Source of the DNA: CAZELM01 sp964512995
GTDB taxonomy: Bacteria > CSSED10-310
Direction of reading: 5' to 3'
Assembly (NCBI GenBank): GCA_964512995.1
Contig: CAZELM010000006.1
Location: forward strand, 62,001 to 126,000
DNA: 64,000 nucleotides
Within the stretch, counting starts at the first letter, position 1. Every line of letters begins with the position of its first letter. Under the pieces are notes generated by a model that saw nothing but the letters and a program-made list of their open reading frames with translations, did not search any database and was not told where the DNA came from. The translations under genes and the position numbers were made by a program. Below, in pieces: positions 45,601 through 56,100 of the stretch.

Positions 45601-46140
45601 CGCAGCCCAGGTTCCCAGCAGCTCGATCAGTTGCGGCCGATAGAAATACCGCAATGCGGTCTTCAACTGCGCCGGCAGGTCCCGCTCCGCATCCGTCAGC
45701 GCCCGGATGGCAGCTCGTTCCAGCATCTCGGCTTCATCCGATTCGTCCGCAACCGCGAAATGGGGATCGACTCCCGCCGCCAGGGCAAATTCATAGAGCA
45801 GTTCCGCGGCGAACGAATGGATGGTGGAGATCGGGGCATCGGTCAACGCGTCTCGGATATGAATCCACCGCTCCACCTGATCCGGACGCGAATGGGAATC
45901 CGCAATGATTGTCTCGATATTTTTGCGAATCCGGTCTTTCATTTCCGCGGCGGCTTTTCGCGTGAACGTGATCGCGACAATGTTTCGGGGCGTCAGTTCC
46001 GGATGGCGTTTCAGAATTTCCAGATACCGTTCCACGAGAACGCGGGTTTTACCGGAACCGGCTCCGGCTGTCACGGCAATGTTCCGGTCGAGCCGCAGAC
46101 AGCGGGATTGGTCGGCGGTCAAAGAAATGGGGGAACTCAT
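42625..46140 (-). CDS. addA: ATP-dependent helicase/nuclease AddA (RecB-like)
   Basis: 1171 residues from the ATG at 46140, whose ATGA overlaps the addB stop. UvrD-type SF1A helicase motifs are intact: LTADQSRC Q-motif, AGAGSGKT (residues 25-32), ITFTRKAAAEM (Ia), MIDEFQDT (II), ADNFRS (IV), TVHAAKGLEFPVVY (V) and YVAATRAMDRLYF (VI). The C-terminus is a RecB-family nuclease: GVFDRIW, the catalytic HIVDFKTD and QMEVYALAL. With AddB it resects double-strand breaks for RecA loading. The gene is more GC-rich than the left part of the window and converges with DUF2079. Confidence 0.95.
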   Translation of the reverse strand: MSSPISLTADQSRCLRLDRNIAVTAGAGSGKTRVLVERYLEILKRHPELTPRNIVAITFTRKAAAEMKDRIRKNIETIIADSHSRPDQVERWIHIRDALTDAPISTIHSFAAELLYEFALAAGVDPHFAVADESDEAEMLERAAIRALTDAERDLPAQLKTALRYFYRPQLIELLGTWAAEPERIQKTESMIECPSSAEKNWKAVERELTGRLDIPHYLSRLGQLKRLNNTVEAHRTNLLNGFQSLTDPDYLCRFNGLELIFEALFDQSSKPRKTTRWNEMQEIGQELQRFFQPLIHLRGLYHPEIEERARIAIADLLPLVKRTAEHLCRLRRDTATLSFNDLERFTVSLLTVSPDRDYIRHRLQDRFRYFMIDEFQDTNIVQWQIIRPLVSDDDGNLLPDRLFIVGDPKQSIYGFRGADVTVFNRVRQEILAQQTPSGGKMHGATPEAAGNAAGDVRLADNFRSLPEILDSIDALCETFMTGGPEYDIAYEPLHAARPGPQNPPGTVGVLMPEECLEEPDTTGRWARLLGRHIQRLVATTSVRYRDIAVMFPRRTRLDTLKAGLQETGVPFVIYKGIGFWQQLEIQDMIAVIRWLADSGDRAALMSCLRSPLCGLSDVALLYLHQFQPGFPWVMAESGEWPECNLSEWDQEAIDRARQWLREANALAGKIPISVLMEHIVDITGAWGSYDASGNGPRIIANIEKFLDILTARDGEGIAPLRETAQQLIRKGSDALREGEEIPENAEDDMVRLMTVHAAKGLEFPVVYLTELESYRKPARGCLLFDDDLGVGIRLPERFPGDTKTETVAYALIGKKWDEKEWAEKKRLFYVAATRAMDRLYFVHRPGKDGSLATPREPPRSWLDWLGGMLRLTPDDIQAGSKTCQTPAGKPLRVEIVTSVPESAPVPGPDVGGDVYRSVLHLPEAVLPPAVGPAPGPPATQTTFAVTELELFHRDPERYYRELVLYLPEHFRSIQGKSAVDTARAIGTTFHELLETPEMVSGEDASAYIRSSAGFYGFEAGDADAFVERLERMVEKIRAWPRLHPIQTCPGHAELPFTLPFPGGSVEGVFDRIWLESGVWHIVDFKTDLCEPGRNIDEWISEHTDIHRFQMEVYALALKKYLAPHQPVIPVILYFASIGREVLLTFDAEALQNVDARIAGDIEKINRISAM

Positions 46141-49100
46141 GCGTTGATCCGTTTCCTGCACAGATCGTGGAGCCGGCAGTCTCCGCACAGCGATTCATCT
46201 TCGATATCCGGGAACATTCCGGTGCGGATATTTCGGGCGGCCTGGAGAATGACGTCCACGAGCTGATCGAAATACGTGTCAAAAGTTGATGGATCATCGG
46301 GCTTCTGCCGGCTGCCATACAACAGAGATGCGGCTGAAGCGGTATGGCGGCCTTTCACGGGATAGATCCGGCATCCTTCCCGGACGGAAACTTGATAGTA
46401 GCATCCGATGTCTGCGGGGACATGGTGAATCTGCTGGAACGCGGCCATGTAAACAGGAATCTGGATACTCTTGAATCCATTGATATCATCGGATTTCGGG
46501 CATTTTCCGGTCTTGTAGTCGTAGATGACATGGGAGCCGGTGGGCAGCCATGCATCGACCCGGTCGATCACGCCGCGGAGTTTCACCGGATCATAACCCG
46601 GTTTGTCGAAGATCACCGGTTGATTCTCATCGAACCCGAATCGCCACTCCAGCCACCGGGGCTGGAGATTCGGATCGATTTTGGATTCCGTTTCCGTAAA
46701 CAGCCCCGCGAGTCCGCTGTATCGGGATTCCGGGTGGCCGATGATCATGCTCAGATCCTCATCGGCGTAAATTCCGGAAAAATCGTGATCTGTGAAGTAT
46801 TGGCGTGCGATCTCCCGGAATCGTTCAGTGGCCGTCTCCCGATCGGATTCCGCCACCCGGCCGGCTCCGGCCTGTATCCGTTCGCGGTACACCATGTGGA
46901 GCACGTGGTGGATGAAGGTTCCGATCTCCAGCGGATCCAGCATCTCCTCCGGCTCCCGGCTCTCCTGAACATTGAGCAGGTTCTGGAAAAAGAAGATTTT
47001 GGGGCAGTTCAGGTATGATTCCAGCATCGTCACGCCCATCGGCTCCGATGGATCGAACCGGTTTCCGATGAGAGCCGGCCAGTGGCTCGAAAGATCCCCG
47101 CTGTACGTGCCGATCGGGTGTTTCCGGTCGAGTTCTGCGGCCAGTCCCAGGATCATGGATCGATAGGCGGGAGACCGGGGCCATGATTCGACCGGTCCGG
47201 ATCGGATGGTCCGGGTCCGGCATCGCATATCTTCCAGGGTGTTGAGCGGAAGTGGAGGCGGTACAACCGGTTCCTGACCGGTGCACACTTCCAGTAGCCG
47301 CGTCCACAACGGGCTGGGCAGTATGGTTTCCTCGCCTTCCCACATCGGCCGGGAGATTGTCAGGGAGGTGGTTGGGGTCAGCAGGATTCGAACCATATCG
47401 GTCGCCGACTGATAATAGGTGTACCGGGCGGGGAGATGCAGAATCAGGTTGCGGACCGGGAGATTCCAGAACGCCGAAGGTGGCTCCCGGGCAGGGAATG
47501 CGGATTCGGTCAATCCTCCCAGGTAGACGTGGTCGAATGTCAGTCCGCGCACTTCGAGAAGACCCATGACGGGAATCCCCGTTTCCGACTGGTTGCTCAA
47601 CGGGTATTCGATGTCGGAAAAAAGCTGAGGGAGCATCTCCCGGAATTCCTGGAACGGGATGATCCGGGAGGTGTCCAGCCGGGCCAGGACCGGTTCGATC
47701 TCATCGAAAAAGGTGATGAGCCGGCGATAGGCGCGGATGGAATACTCCAGTTGATCGTGTATCGCTTCGGACCCATGAGCATACTCCCCGGCCAGATTCT
47801 CCAGTTGACGGTGGATCTGGAACCGGTCGAGAACGGTCCGGAGTTTTTCCAGGTGATGGGGGAGCGTATCCGGCTCCTGGAGCGGCTCCAGAATGGCGAA
47901 CAGCTCCGCCAGTTTTTCCGTGAACATCTCCAATCGAGCCGCCGGATCATTCTTCTGATCGTTCCGCAGCAGGCCGGCTTTCCAGCGGAGCTTTTCGAGC
48001 CAGCGTTGTTTCCCGCGGATCATTTTCAATGCCCGGGACCAGGTGTCCAACTCCCGATGCGGAATGAATCCGTTCCCGTGCAGGGGCGTCAGAACGAGTG
48101 GATCCTGCAGAAGCGCCAGCAGATCGATCCGGTGAAACTCGGGTGGGATGGCCAAAATGGTGCGGATGGTGGCGAAAATGGATGAGGATGTGAATGGGAG
48201 CGGCTGTCCGATGGCATATGGGATACCATACCGCATGAAAATCCGCCGGATCAGGGGAGCGTACGTCTGCAGGTTCGGAAACGTGACACACATCTGATCC
48301 AGAGCCGGCGGGTCGTCCGATGTGATACGGTGTTTGATATCCCGGGCGATGGCAATGACTTCATCTCGGATCGTCCGGGCTTCGATCACTCGGAGTTCTC
48401 CCGAAACAGGGACTGTCTCCCGGATGGGATGCTCCGAAGCGAACGACCGTGCAGCCGTTGTAAGGGAATTTTCCGGCGGCAGGGTTTGAGCGGGGAGCCA
48501 TCCCTGCTGCCGGTCGAACGTGTCGTGCGTCATCCACCGGGCATCGGGAAAGGCCGCCTGGAGTGCGATCCGGGTGGGCTGGAATACGGTTGCATCACCA
48601 TCGATCCCGGACCAGAACAGGTGGGTTTCCATGAACCGGCAGAGGACCTGAAGCAGTTCGAGCTGGGGATCGGTGAAATCGGTGAATCCATCGATGATCA
48701 GACGGGTCCATGGCAGCCGGTGGCGGATGTCGGGTGGATCGGTCTGGCGGCACAGCATATCCCGGACCGCGAGCTGCATGCCGAAGGGATCGAGCCAGTG
48801 ATGCGCATGGAGGAACGCTTCATACGCTTCAAACACACCGGCCAGGTAGACGCCATAGCCTTCCATGGCATCCGGAAGCGCCATGAGATCCTCGGACCGG
48901 AATCCGGCCCGTTCCAGCTCAAAAATATGCCGGGCGGATTCCCGGACAAATCCGGCGGTTGGCAGTGGCGTGGGAACAGCCTGGAACAGCTCGGATTGGA
49001 TGGCATTGCTCAGAACGTCGAACAGGGCGAATGTGGCGGCATCTCCGGAAATCAGGGATTCGGAATGACCGGTCGCACGGTACAATTTTTCGAAAAGCTG

Positions 49101-49322
49101 GTCGAACTGCATGATCCGGGGCGGGAAACCCCCTCCCATGATGGCAAACATGGTATTGATCTGTGAGCGTTTCCGGTGAGACGGCACCAGATACAAGGTG
49201 GCTGCATTCTGTTCCAGAGAGGCTTTCAGAACCCGTTGTGTGAAAAACCGGGATCGGGTGATATCTGCCGGAGGGCCATGGATGATCTGGATGGCAGGGA
49301 TGCCCGGGTCTTGACTCGTCAT
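46137..49322 (-). CDS. addB: AddB-like helicase/nuclease subunit with an iron-sulfur nuclease domain
   Basis: 1061 residues. The N-terminal helicase-like part lacks a functional P-loop (GPPADITRSRF in its place), as in AddB-type partners without active motor motifs. The C-terminal nuclease has GVIDRVDAWLP and VIYDYKTGKCP (catalytic Asp and Lys). Four cysteines frame it in the pattern of AddB/Dna2 4Fe-4S nucleases: one in SYLNCPKIFFF and three in CGDCRLHDLC. The start codon shares a base with the LUD-gene stop (TAATG), and addA overlaps its 3' end, so all three are likely translated together. Confidence 0.92.
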   Translation of the reverse strand: MTSQDPGIPAIQIIHGPPADITRSRFFTQRVLKASLEQNAATLYLVPSHRKRSQINTMFAIMGGGFPPRIMQFDQLFEKLYRATGHSESLISGDAATFALFDVLSNAIQSELFQAVPTPLPTAGFVRESARHIFELERAGFRSEDLMALPDAMEGYGVYLAGVFEAYEAFLHAHHWLDPFGMQLAVRDMLCRQTDPPDIRHRLPWTRLIIDGFTDFTDPQLELLQVLCRFMETHLFWSGIDGDATVFQPTRIALQAAFPDARWMTHDTFDRQQGWLPAQTLPPENSLTTAARSFASEHPIRETVPVSGELRVIEARTIRDEVIAIARDIKHRITSDDPPALDQMCVTFPNLQTYAPLIRRIFMRYGIPYAIGQPLPFTSSSIFATIRTILAIPPEFHRIDLLALLQDPLVLTPLHGNGFIPHRELDTWSRALKMIRGKQRWLEKLRWKAGLLRNDQKNDPAARLEMFTEKLAELFAILEPLQEPDTLPHHLEKLRTVLDRFQIHRQLENLAGEYAHGSEAIHDQLEYSIRAYRRLITFFDEIEPVLARLDTSRIIPFQEFREMLPQLFSDIEYPLSNQSETGIPVMGLLEVRGLTFDHVYLGGLTESAFPAREPPSAFWNLPVRNLILHLPARYTYYQSATDMVRILLTPTTSLTISRPMWEGEETILPSPLWTRLLEVCTGQEPVVPPPLPLNTLEDMRCRTRTIRSGPVESWPRSPAYRSMILGLAAELDRKHPIGTYSGDLSSHWPALIGNRFDPSEPMGVTMLESYLNCPKIFFFQNLLNVQESREPEEMLDPLEIGTFIHHVLHMVYRERIQAGAGRVAESDRETATERFREIARQYFTDHDFSGIYADEDLSMIIGHPESRYSGLAGLFTETESKIDPNLQPRWLEWRFGFDENQPVIFDKPGYDPVKLRGVIDRVDAWLPTGSHVIYDYKTGKCPKSDDINGFKSIQIPVYMAAFQQIHHVPADIGCYYQVSVREGCRIYPVKGRHTASAASLLYGSRQKPDDPSTFDTYFDQLVDVILQAARNIRTGMFPDIEDESLCGDCRLHDLCRKRINA

Positions 49323-49996
49323 TAAAACCCCAGTTCTTCACCGACCAGGATCACGTGCATCCGATTTTTGTCCCGCTGCCAGTCGATGATCGTGGTGACG
49401 CAGCAGATCCGGTCTTCCGCGTCGCAATCCGAGCATTCCAGTTCAGTCAGGCAGGGCGTATCCCGGTTCAGTCGATAACAGTTCATGGGAGCGGCGATGG
49501 TGTCGATCCGGAGCATGGCGGCATTGACATCGACGACGACTTTGTTCAGGCCGGTGACGACGATCACTTTGGAGGGGCCGAAGGCCATGGCAGCGACGCG
49601 GTTGGCCATGCCGTCCCGGTTGACCAGGATCCCATCGTGGGTGATGGCGTTGGTGGAGCAGAGAAAGACATCCGCGAGAAGCGATTTTCCGCGCAGTGCC
49701 ATGCGATCCTCCATCGACAGACCCGGCGCATAAGGGTCGATGAACTGAAACCGGGATTCCTGGAGTAATGCGGCGCGGATGCCGGTTTCCTCGAGCGTGA
49801 TGGAGCCGCCCTGGGAGACAACGGCACCATCCGGGATCAGGGACAGCGCGATCGATCGGGCATCGCTTCTTGTGGGCGCATAATACCCGTTGATGTGACG
49901 GTTGGTGAGATTGTCGATGATCTTCCGGCCGAGTGCTTCGGAATACTTCCCGGGGATCATTCGGGATGGAAGGGAGTGGTTCGAGTGATGGTCCAT
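49322..49996 (-). CDS. LUD-domain (LutC/YkgG, DUF162) protein
   Basis: 224 residues. The Rossmann-like LUD domain is recognised from DGAVVSQGGSITLEETGIR, LLADVFLCSTNAITHDGILV and GPSKVIVVTGLNKVV. A cysteine cluster near the end (CSDCDAEDRICC) could bind metal. LUD proteins take part in lactate or ferredoxin-linked metabolism in the LutABC set, but LutA and LutB are not here and many stand-alone members are uncharacterised. GGAGG precedes the ATG by 8 bases. It is first in a run with addB and addA, an association I cannot explain. Confidence 0.85.
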   Translation of the reverse strand: MDHHSNHSLPSRMIPGKYSEALGRKIIDNLTNRHINGYYAPTRSDARSIALSLIPDGAVVSQGGSITLEETGIRAALLQESRFQFIDPYAPGLSMEDRMALRGKSLLADVFLCSTNAITHDGILVNRDGMANRVAAMAFGPSKVIVVTGLNKVVVDVNAAMLRIDTIAAPMNCYRLNRDTPCLTELECSDCDAEDRICCVTTIIDWQRDKNRMHVILVGEELGF

Positions 49997-50143
49997 AATC
50001 AGTATCCTCCAGTTTAGATGTCAGTTTAACAGAAAATGTGCAGAAAAAAAAAGATATGTTTTGACCTCATGCCCAACCTTTTCCGTGAATCTGGCGGGGC
50101 ATAAGTGCGAATTGGCGGAAATGAAAACACTCTTTTCAGTTCG

Positions 50144-53100
50144 CTACCCGTTTTCGTTCAACCGGCGTGGGGTTCCATATCCGGAGAATTCAACCAGATA
50201 GATATAGCCTCGCCGTCGAGCGGGTCCCGTCCAACATCTCAAAAAGGTGGTACCATGTGTTTCGTCATGCTGCCGGGTGTCTTCCAGTGTACATCGATAA
50301 ATGTTGGAGACTCTGAATCCATCGATGAGTCTACTCTCTTTCGCTTTAGCCGTTATTGTGTCGGAGCTATCTCTATTTAAACAAGCGATTGGAAAATCCT
50401 GATAATACAAGAACCATTTATTATGTCTTTTCAAAGACACAGCAGCTCCCACTTTCAATGTCCGCTCGATCCGGTTGAACACGCGGTTCCCATAGGCAGT
50501 CGCACCCCAACTGATAAAAAATTTTTTCAGTCCACTGGGAACGTCAATCCCCAAGCCATTAATGATCGCTTCTGGAGATGTATATTCTCTCCCGTTGATC
50601 AGCGCTTTTTCTTTTTCGCCATAGTATGCAACCAGCCGATATTTTGCCCGAGTGTATGCAACATACATCAGCCGCCGTTCTTCTTCGATGTATTCCCGGA
50701 AGGATTCAGTGTCCCCTGGCTTTTGTGCCAAGTCCTGGAATGAAGCAGGTATCACTACCGCATCGAACTCCAGGCCTTTCACCTTGTGCATGGTCGTCAA
50801 AACAATTTCAGTGGAGCGATCTTGCAGCCCTATCGATTTCGAATGATTGGCGTACATTTTACCCAACTGACCATCGCCTTTCCGGGACACCTCCTGAATG
50901 AACTCCAGCAGGTCGTCATAGGTCGAGTCCTCTTTTCGTTCCTGATCGAACTCCAGCAAAAGACACATGAAGACATCGGCGTAATAATAATCCCAGTCCG
51001 GGAACCGAACCCGCAGATTAGACTCAAACGTTCTGTACTGATCGAGGACATCCGATGAGATTCGCTTTTCACGCCGGGACTCACAGAAATGCTCCATGAT
51101 CCAGGCGATCTCCCGGATTCGTGTGAACTCTTCGCCTTCACCCTGAATCCGGGTTCGGATGTTCCAATTCTGGGTCTCCTTTTCCTGTTCGATCAGGTTG
51201 TATGCCCGGAATAACTCATTATTGATACGAAACATGACCGCAATCTGGCGATAATGCTCCTTGGTTTCCGGATGAGTTTCTGCAATCAACTCCCCCAGTT
51301 TCTGTATCCACTCATTGTTGATACCGGTGCATCTAATAAGATCCATGCAATTATGGGATGCATTTTTCAGAGGCTTTAATGGCTTTACATTAAACCGGTC
51401 ACGGTTATGAGAAAGAAACCATACCGCTGCTTCCAGTATCCGTGAATAGGAACGGTGGTTCTCTGTGATATGCATTTCGACCGGACTATACCGTCTGGCA
51501 AAAGCATCATAACACTCTCTGGGACTTCTGGATCCGCCGGCTGAAACCCGTTCGTATCCGTAGATGCTCTGATTGGGATCTCCGATCACCATGACAAATG
51601 CGCGGGATGGATCGGCGATTCGATACAATAATTTCAACCGGTCTTTGGTGATATCCTGAAATTCATCCACGAAAACGTATTTAATGACACCGAGCCGATT
51701 AGCGATGATACCGGGCTGGTTCTTTGCGGTTTTGATGAATTGGGGAACCCATTGATCAAACGTCAGATCCCGGACCGATTCCCTCAGACAGTATTTGCAG
51801 AAACCGTGAAACGTGAACACCTTCAGCCGGTGAACCATGTATGCATAACCCAGAGATTTGAACAGGTTTGCCAGCCGCTCTTTCAGCTCGACAACGACCG
51901 CCCGGTTGTACGCCAGCACCAGGATATTCTCGGGTTGGATGGCTTCTGTATGCATGAACCGGGCCACCCGCAGGATGAGTGTCCGCGTTTTGCCGCTTCC
52001 GGGTCCCGCGATAACCTGGATATTCTGATTCATATCCGCTTTGTAAATTGCTTTCTGTTCGTCTCTCAGCTCTTCAAATTCTTCCGTCAATGCTGCATCT
52101 CGAAAGGCTTTTATGGCATCATGATCTTCACCGAAGTGACTGATCAGCAGCGAGATGATTTCTCCGGAATCCCGGCAACTGAAATACCGCGTGATAAACG
52201 CATCTTTTTCTTTTTTGTCATGAATCTCTGAGAGGCATTCGAGAGCAATCAGCCGCAACTCCCGTAATTTTTGAGTAGCCTGAAATTCGTCGTACATGTC
52301 CTTGTCAGGGGAATGGTTTTCTTCATGCCGGATATCTATTTTGGATTGGAGATACAACTCGATTCCCATGGGAAGAAACGAGCCGTCATAATGCAGATAT
52401 CCCAGCCATTTCGCAAACGAAAACAGATTCTCGATATATTCGATGCTTTTTTCCTCCAGACCCAGTTTCAGGATGAGATCGGACACCTCGTACCGGTGAA
52501 TATTTTGGGTGATAAAGGTATCCGTGACCTCCATCAACAGGGATATCAGATCTTTTTTGAACTCCCGGAGAAAGGCTTTCCATTCTGTTTTCTGTCTGCA
52601 CCCGTTGTAAATGACCTGAACCACTTTGGCATTCTGGCCGATAACATGTGTATATAATGTCTGATGTCTCACAGTGGGAATAAAATCCGTCAGCGTAAAA
52701 GCGAATTTAACCTTGTTTTGCTCAAAATCCTGTTGTTCCTTGTGAATGCGTTTATCATCGATCAATGGACTGCCACGGCCATCTGATTTCAGACACCAGG
52801 GCATCGTATGCGGATTGAAAATATCGGGAACAATCATCCGCTTCAGTTCATCCAGGATGGCTCCATCGAACTGAATCTGTTGTTTTTCGGGGATCATCTC
52901 CATCAACTGAACCGTCATCCGTGACACGGCTTCAACCGTCGGATAAAATGGGTCGTTATGCGCTTCGTTTACATGTTTTAACTCATCCATCTTTTTTTTC
53001 GTCGGGTAAAGCGTAATCTTGTTTTCGTAGTTCAGGATCTGCTGTTTCTGGCATTTGAAAATCAGTTTCAGTAATTCAGAGGTGTTTGAACATTGGACCG

Positions 53101-56100
53101 CGGACAGCAGCCGGTTCAGTTCAATGGAAATGACCGATGCGGATGGGCTTTTTTTCGTCCAGTCTTTGGCGATGACGGAAATCAGTTTCCGTTGTTCACT
53201 GCTTTCCACCTCCCATTCCGGCGGATTCCGGAAAGCACTGAACGTCAGTTGAGCCGGTGCGTAGAATGCCAATCTGATTCGTTTCAGCTTTTCCAGCCAG
53301 TATAAACTCAGCCGCAGAAGCTGATCTTTATCTTTGATGTCATCAAAATCGGGTGTTTGGCTGAGGATATTGAACGGTAATACGATCGGTTTGTCCTTCT
53401 GTGTATCAAAATCCCGGAATCGGCAATAATACGCGATGACGGCAGCATATACCCTGAGTAAATTCGCCCAGGTGATCTTGCTTGTCTGTAACAATGTTTT
53501 TAGTTTTGCAAAATCACTATCCTCCAGAAAACACGTTGTCTGGATGGGATTATGGACGGAAAACCCCGCTTCAGCCAGTTGTCTGGCGTTTCGACCCGCC
53601 CGTCCGACTTCCTGTAAATAATCTTCCAGTGTCCCCGAGGGTCCGTAGTGATACACATGATGGATATTGGGAATATCCATTCCCATTCCAAACGCTTTTG
53701 TGGCCGTCAAAATATAAATCTGTCTGTCCGCTCCCTCGTTTTTGTCTTGTGTGGATTTGAACGCGGAGTATCGTTCTTTACGTTCGCTGGCATTCAATCC
53801 GGCATGGAAATAGGTAATCCGGTCCGTGAATGCATCCGGGCCATTTTCATTAAACAGCGCATTCAGCGCCTGTTCCAGTTTTTCAACGAGTTCTTCCGCC
53901 TGAAGCCGGGTTCTGACAAAGATGAGGCATCGGCTTTTTCGGGGATCGAAACCAGAATCTTTCAATGCGTGCGCAATGCTCATCAGTTTCGTTTCGTTAT
54001 CTGAAGTGGTCTCAAATTGGATGGCGATGTGTTCCCGTAACGGATTGTATGCGTGGGAGTGATTTTTCAATCGACGGATGGAGTGATTGAACCGGTTCTG
54101 AAAATCGTTGTAGATCTGTTCCGACACGGTCGCGGAAAAGAGCAATACCGGGAATGGACTGGTGGATTTCTGTTTGAGAGCCAGGTTGATGTTGGTGCTG
54201 TTCAGGTAGTCGGGCCGAAAATCCAATCCCCATTGGGAGATGCAGTGCGCTTCATCATAGACGGCATACTCGAACCCGCCGTCATTTTCCAGACGCATCC
54301 GCAATGCATTGATAAAGGATTTGGACCGGAACCGCTCCGGCGTCATATACAGCAGGAGAATTTCCCCTCCGGCTATCCTGCGGTAAATATAGGGCGTATC
54401 TTTTCTGTCTTGGTTGATGTATTCCACGCTGCCCCAGAAATGCAGCTCCCAGAGTTTACTGACGTGGTCTTCCATCAGCGCTTTCAGTGGTGTGACGACA
54501 ATGGTCAGTCTTCCTGAAATACTGCCCCGATACAGAGCCGGGGCTTGAAACAAAACGGATTTGCCACCGCCGGTCGGCAATGTTACCAGGATATCGTTAT
54601 CCGCGGGAAGGATCGCATTCAGAAAATCATGCTGATAATCGAACCAGTCATGCGTCACATCACCCTCTTTCAGGAAAACGTCCCGCAATGCATTCTTCGC
54701 AGCCGGCACATCGATATGGATTCGATCTTTGGGAGTGGGTGCCTGAAAGTATTGTTTTACGACGCTGTAGTCTTTTTTATACGCGGCGTCGTTATCCCAG
54801 ACCGGAATAAATTTTCTATGGGCAGACCAGGCTTCTTCAAGTCCGGCAAAATCTCCCAACCGGCTGTCTGCGAGCCACACAACGGTATTTTTACCGGCTG
54901 ATTGAAACAGCCAACGGTAATGGTCGATAATGGGCTTCTGGATTTTCAGCAGCACAAAGACATCCTGACAGGATGGAACCGATACCGAATCAATGATGTT
55001 ATTCTCTCCATCATGATCGTCATCCGGCGGATCATTCTGATTGTCTTCGATATTTACCGAATCCAAGGCTGAAACATCATTCCAGTATGTGATGCTGCTT
55101 TTGCTTTTTTCAAACCGGGATAATAATCCGGTTCCTTTGGCCGTGTACCATTTTTCTTCCAGTTCAAAACTGTCGATGATGAAATTGAAATTGTCCAATT
55201 CATCAGACATCACCATATCCGGAATCTGTTCTTTTGAGATGATCATCAGCTTTTTCTGCTCTGGATGATGGATGAGAAGCTGGATTTGCCGGATCAATGA
55301 TGCATTGCGGCCTGGAATATAATAACGGATAGAGGTGAAGTAGTCGTACAGCTTTTGTTTTTCCGTCTTCTGATTGATGATCAGGATGACCGGACTTGAG
55401 CTGATTGAAACGATGTGTTTGACCAGGAATGTCTGATATGTCCAGTAGCGGTCCCGATATCGGGTTTCCGGATTGTATCGGGTAATCGATAGCTGATTCG
55501 AACGGCTTCTGGGAACGACATGGAAACAATGATCTTTCGTCATGGGGGCCGGAGCGAATGAATACGCGAAGATTTCTTTTTTTCCCAGTTTGTTCTGCAG
55601 GCAGGTCAATACATCATATGTTCCCCAGACATGAAAGGTGTCGAAGGATGTTTTTTCGATCCAGAAGAACGAAACATCGTCGGTAACATCCGATATCCCC
55701 AGTTTCGGTAAATCGTTCCTGTCGATTTCCACACGGCTCTGGCCTCCGTCGAAATGGATCCAGAACGAATCCTGATTCAATCGCTGCTGGAAGCTCGTGT
55801 AATCAATCCGTTTCAGAAGTCGTTTATGTGACAGATTGATCAGATCCCGTTCAACAATAATGACAGGGCGATTCGATTTCTGAATGAGATGCATCAGTTC
55901 TTTTAATTTTTCGGGTGGAACACAATAATGAACCGGTGATTCCGGGCAGAATGTGGACGGCTCCGTCACAAATGAAGTCGAGATGTTTTTCTTGTTCAGA
56001 GCGATCTTGATTCTGCCCGGCAGATTGGCGTATGTGGGGAGTTTGTTTTCGTGTCTGCACCGGCCGATATAGGACTGCAACAGATATTTCTCCAGCATTC

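Noticed and set aside
42700..49900. Many long plus-strand frames (for example 359 and 331 residues)
   Set aside because: They are antisense shadows of the GC-rich addA, addB and LUD genes, which carry clear family motifs.
50044..50102. Intrinsic terminator after the giant helicase gene
   Set aside because: The ATGCCC/GGGCAT stem is short with a 22-base loop and the T run lies well beyond it.
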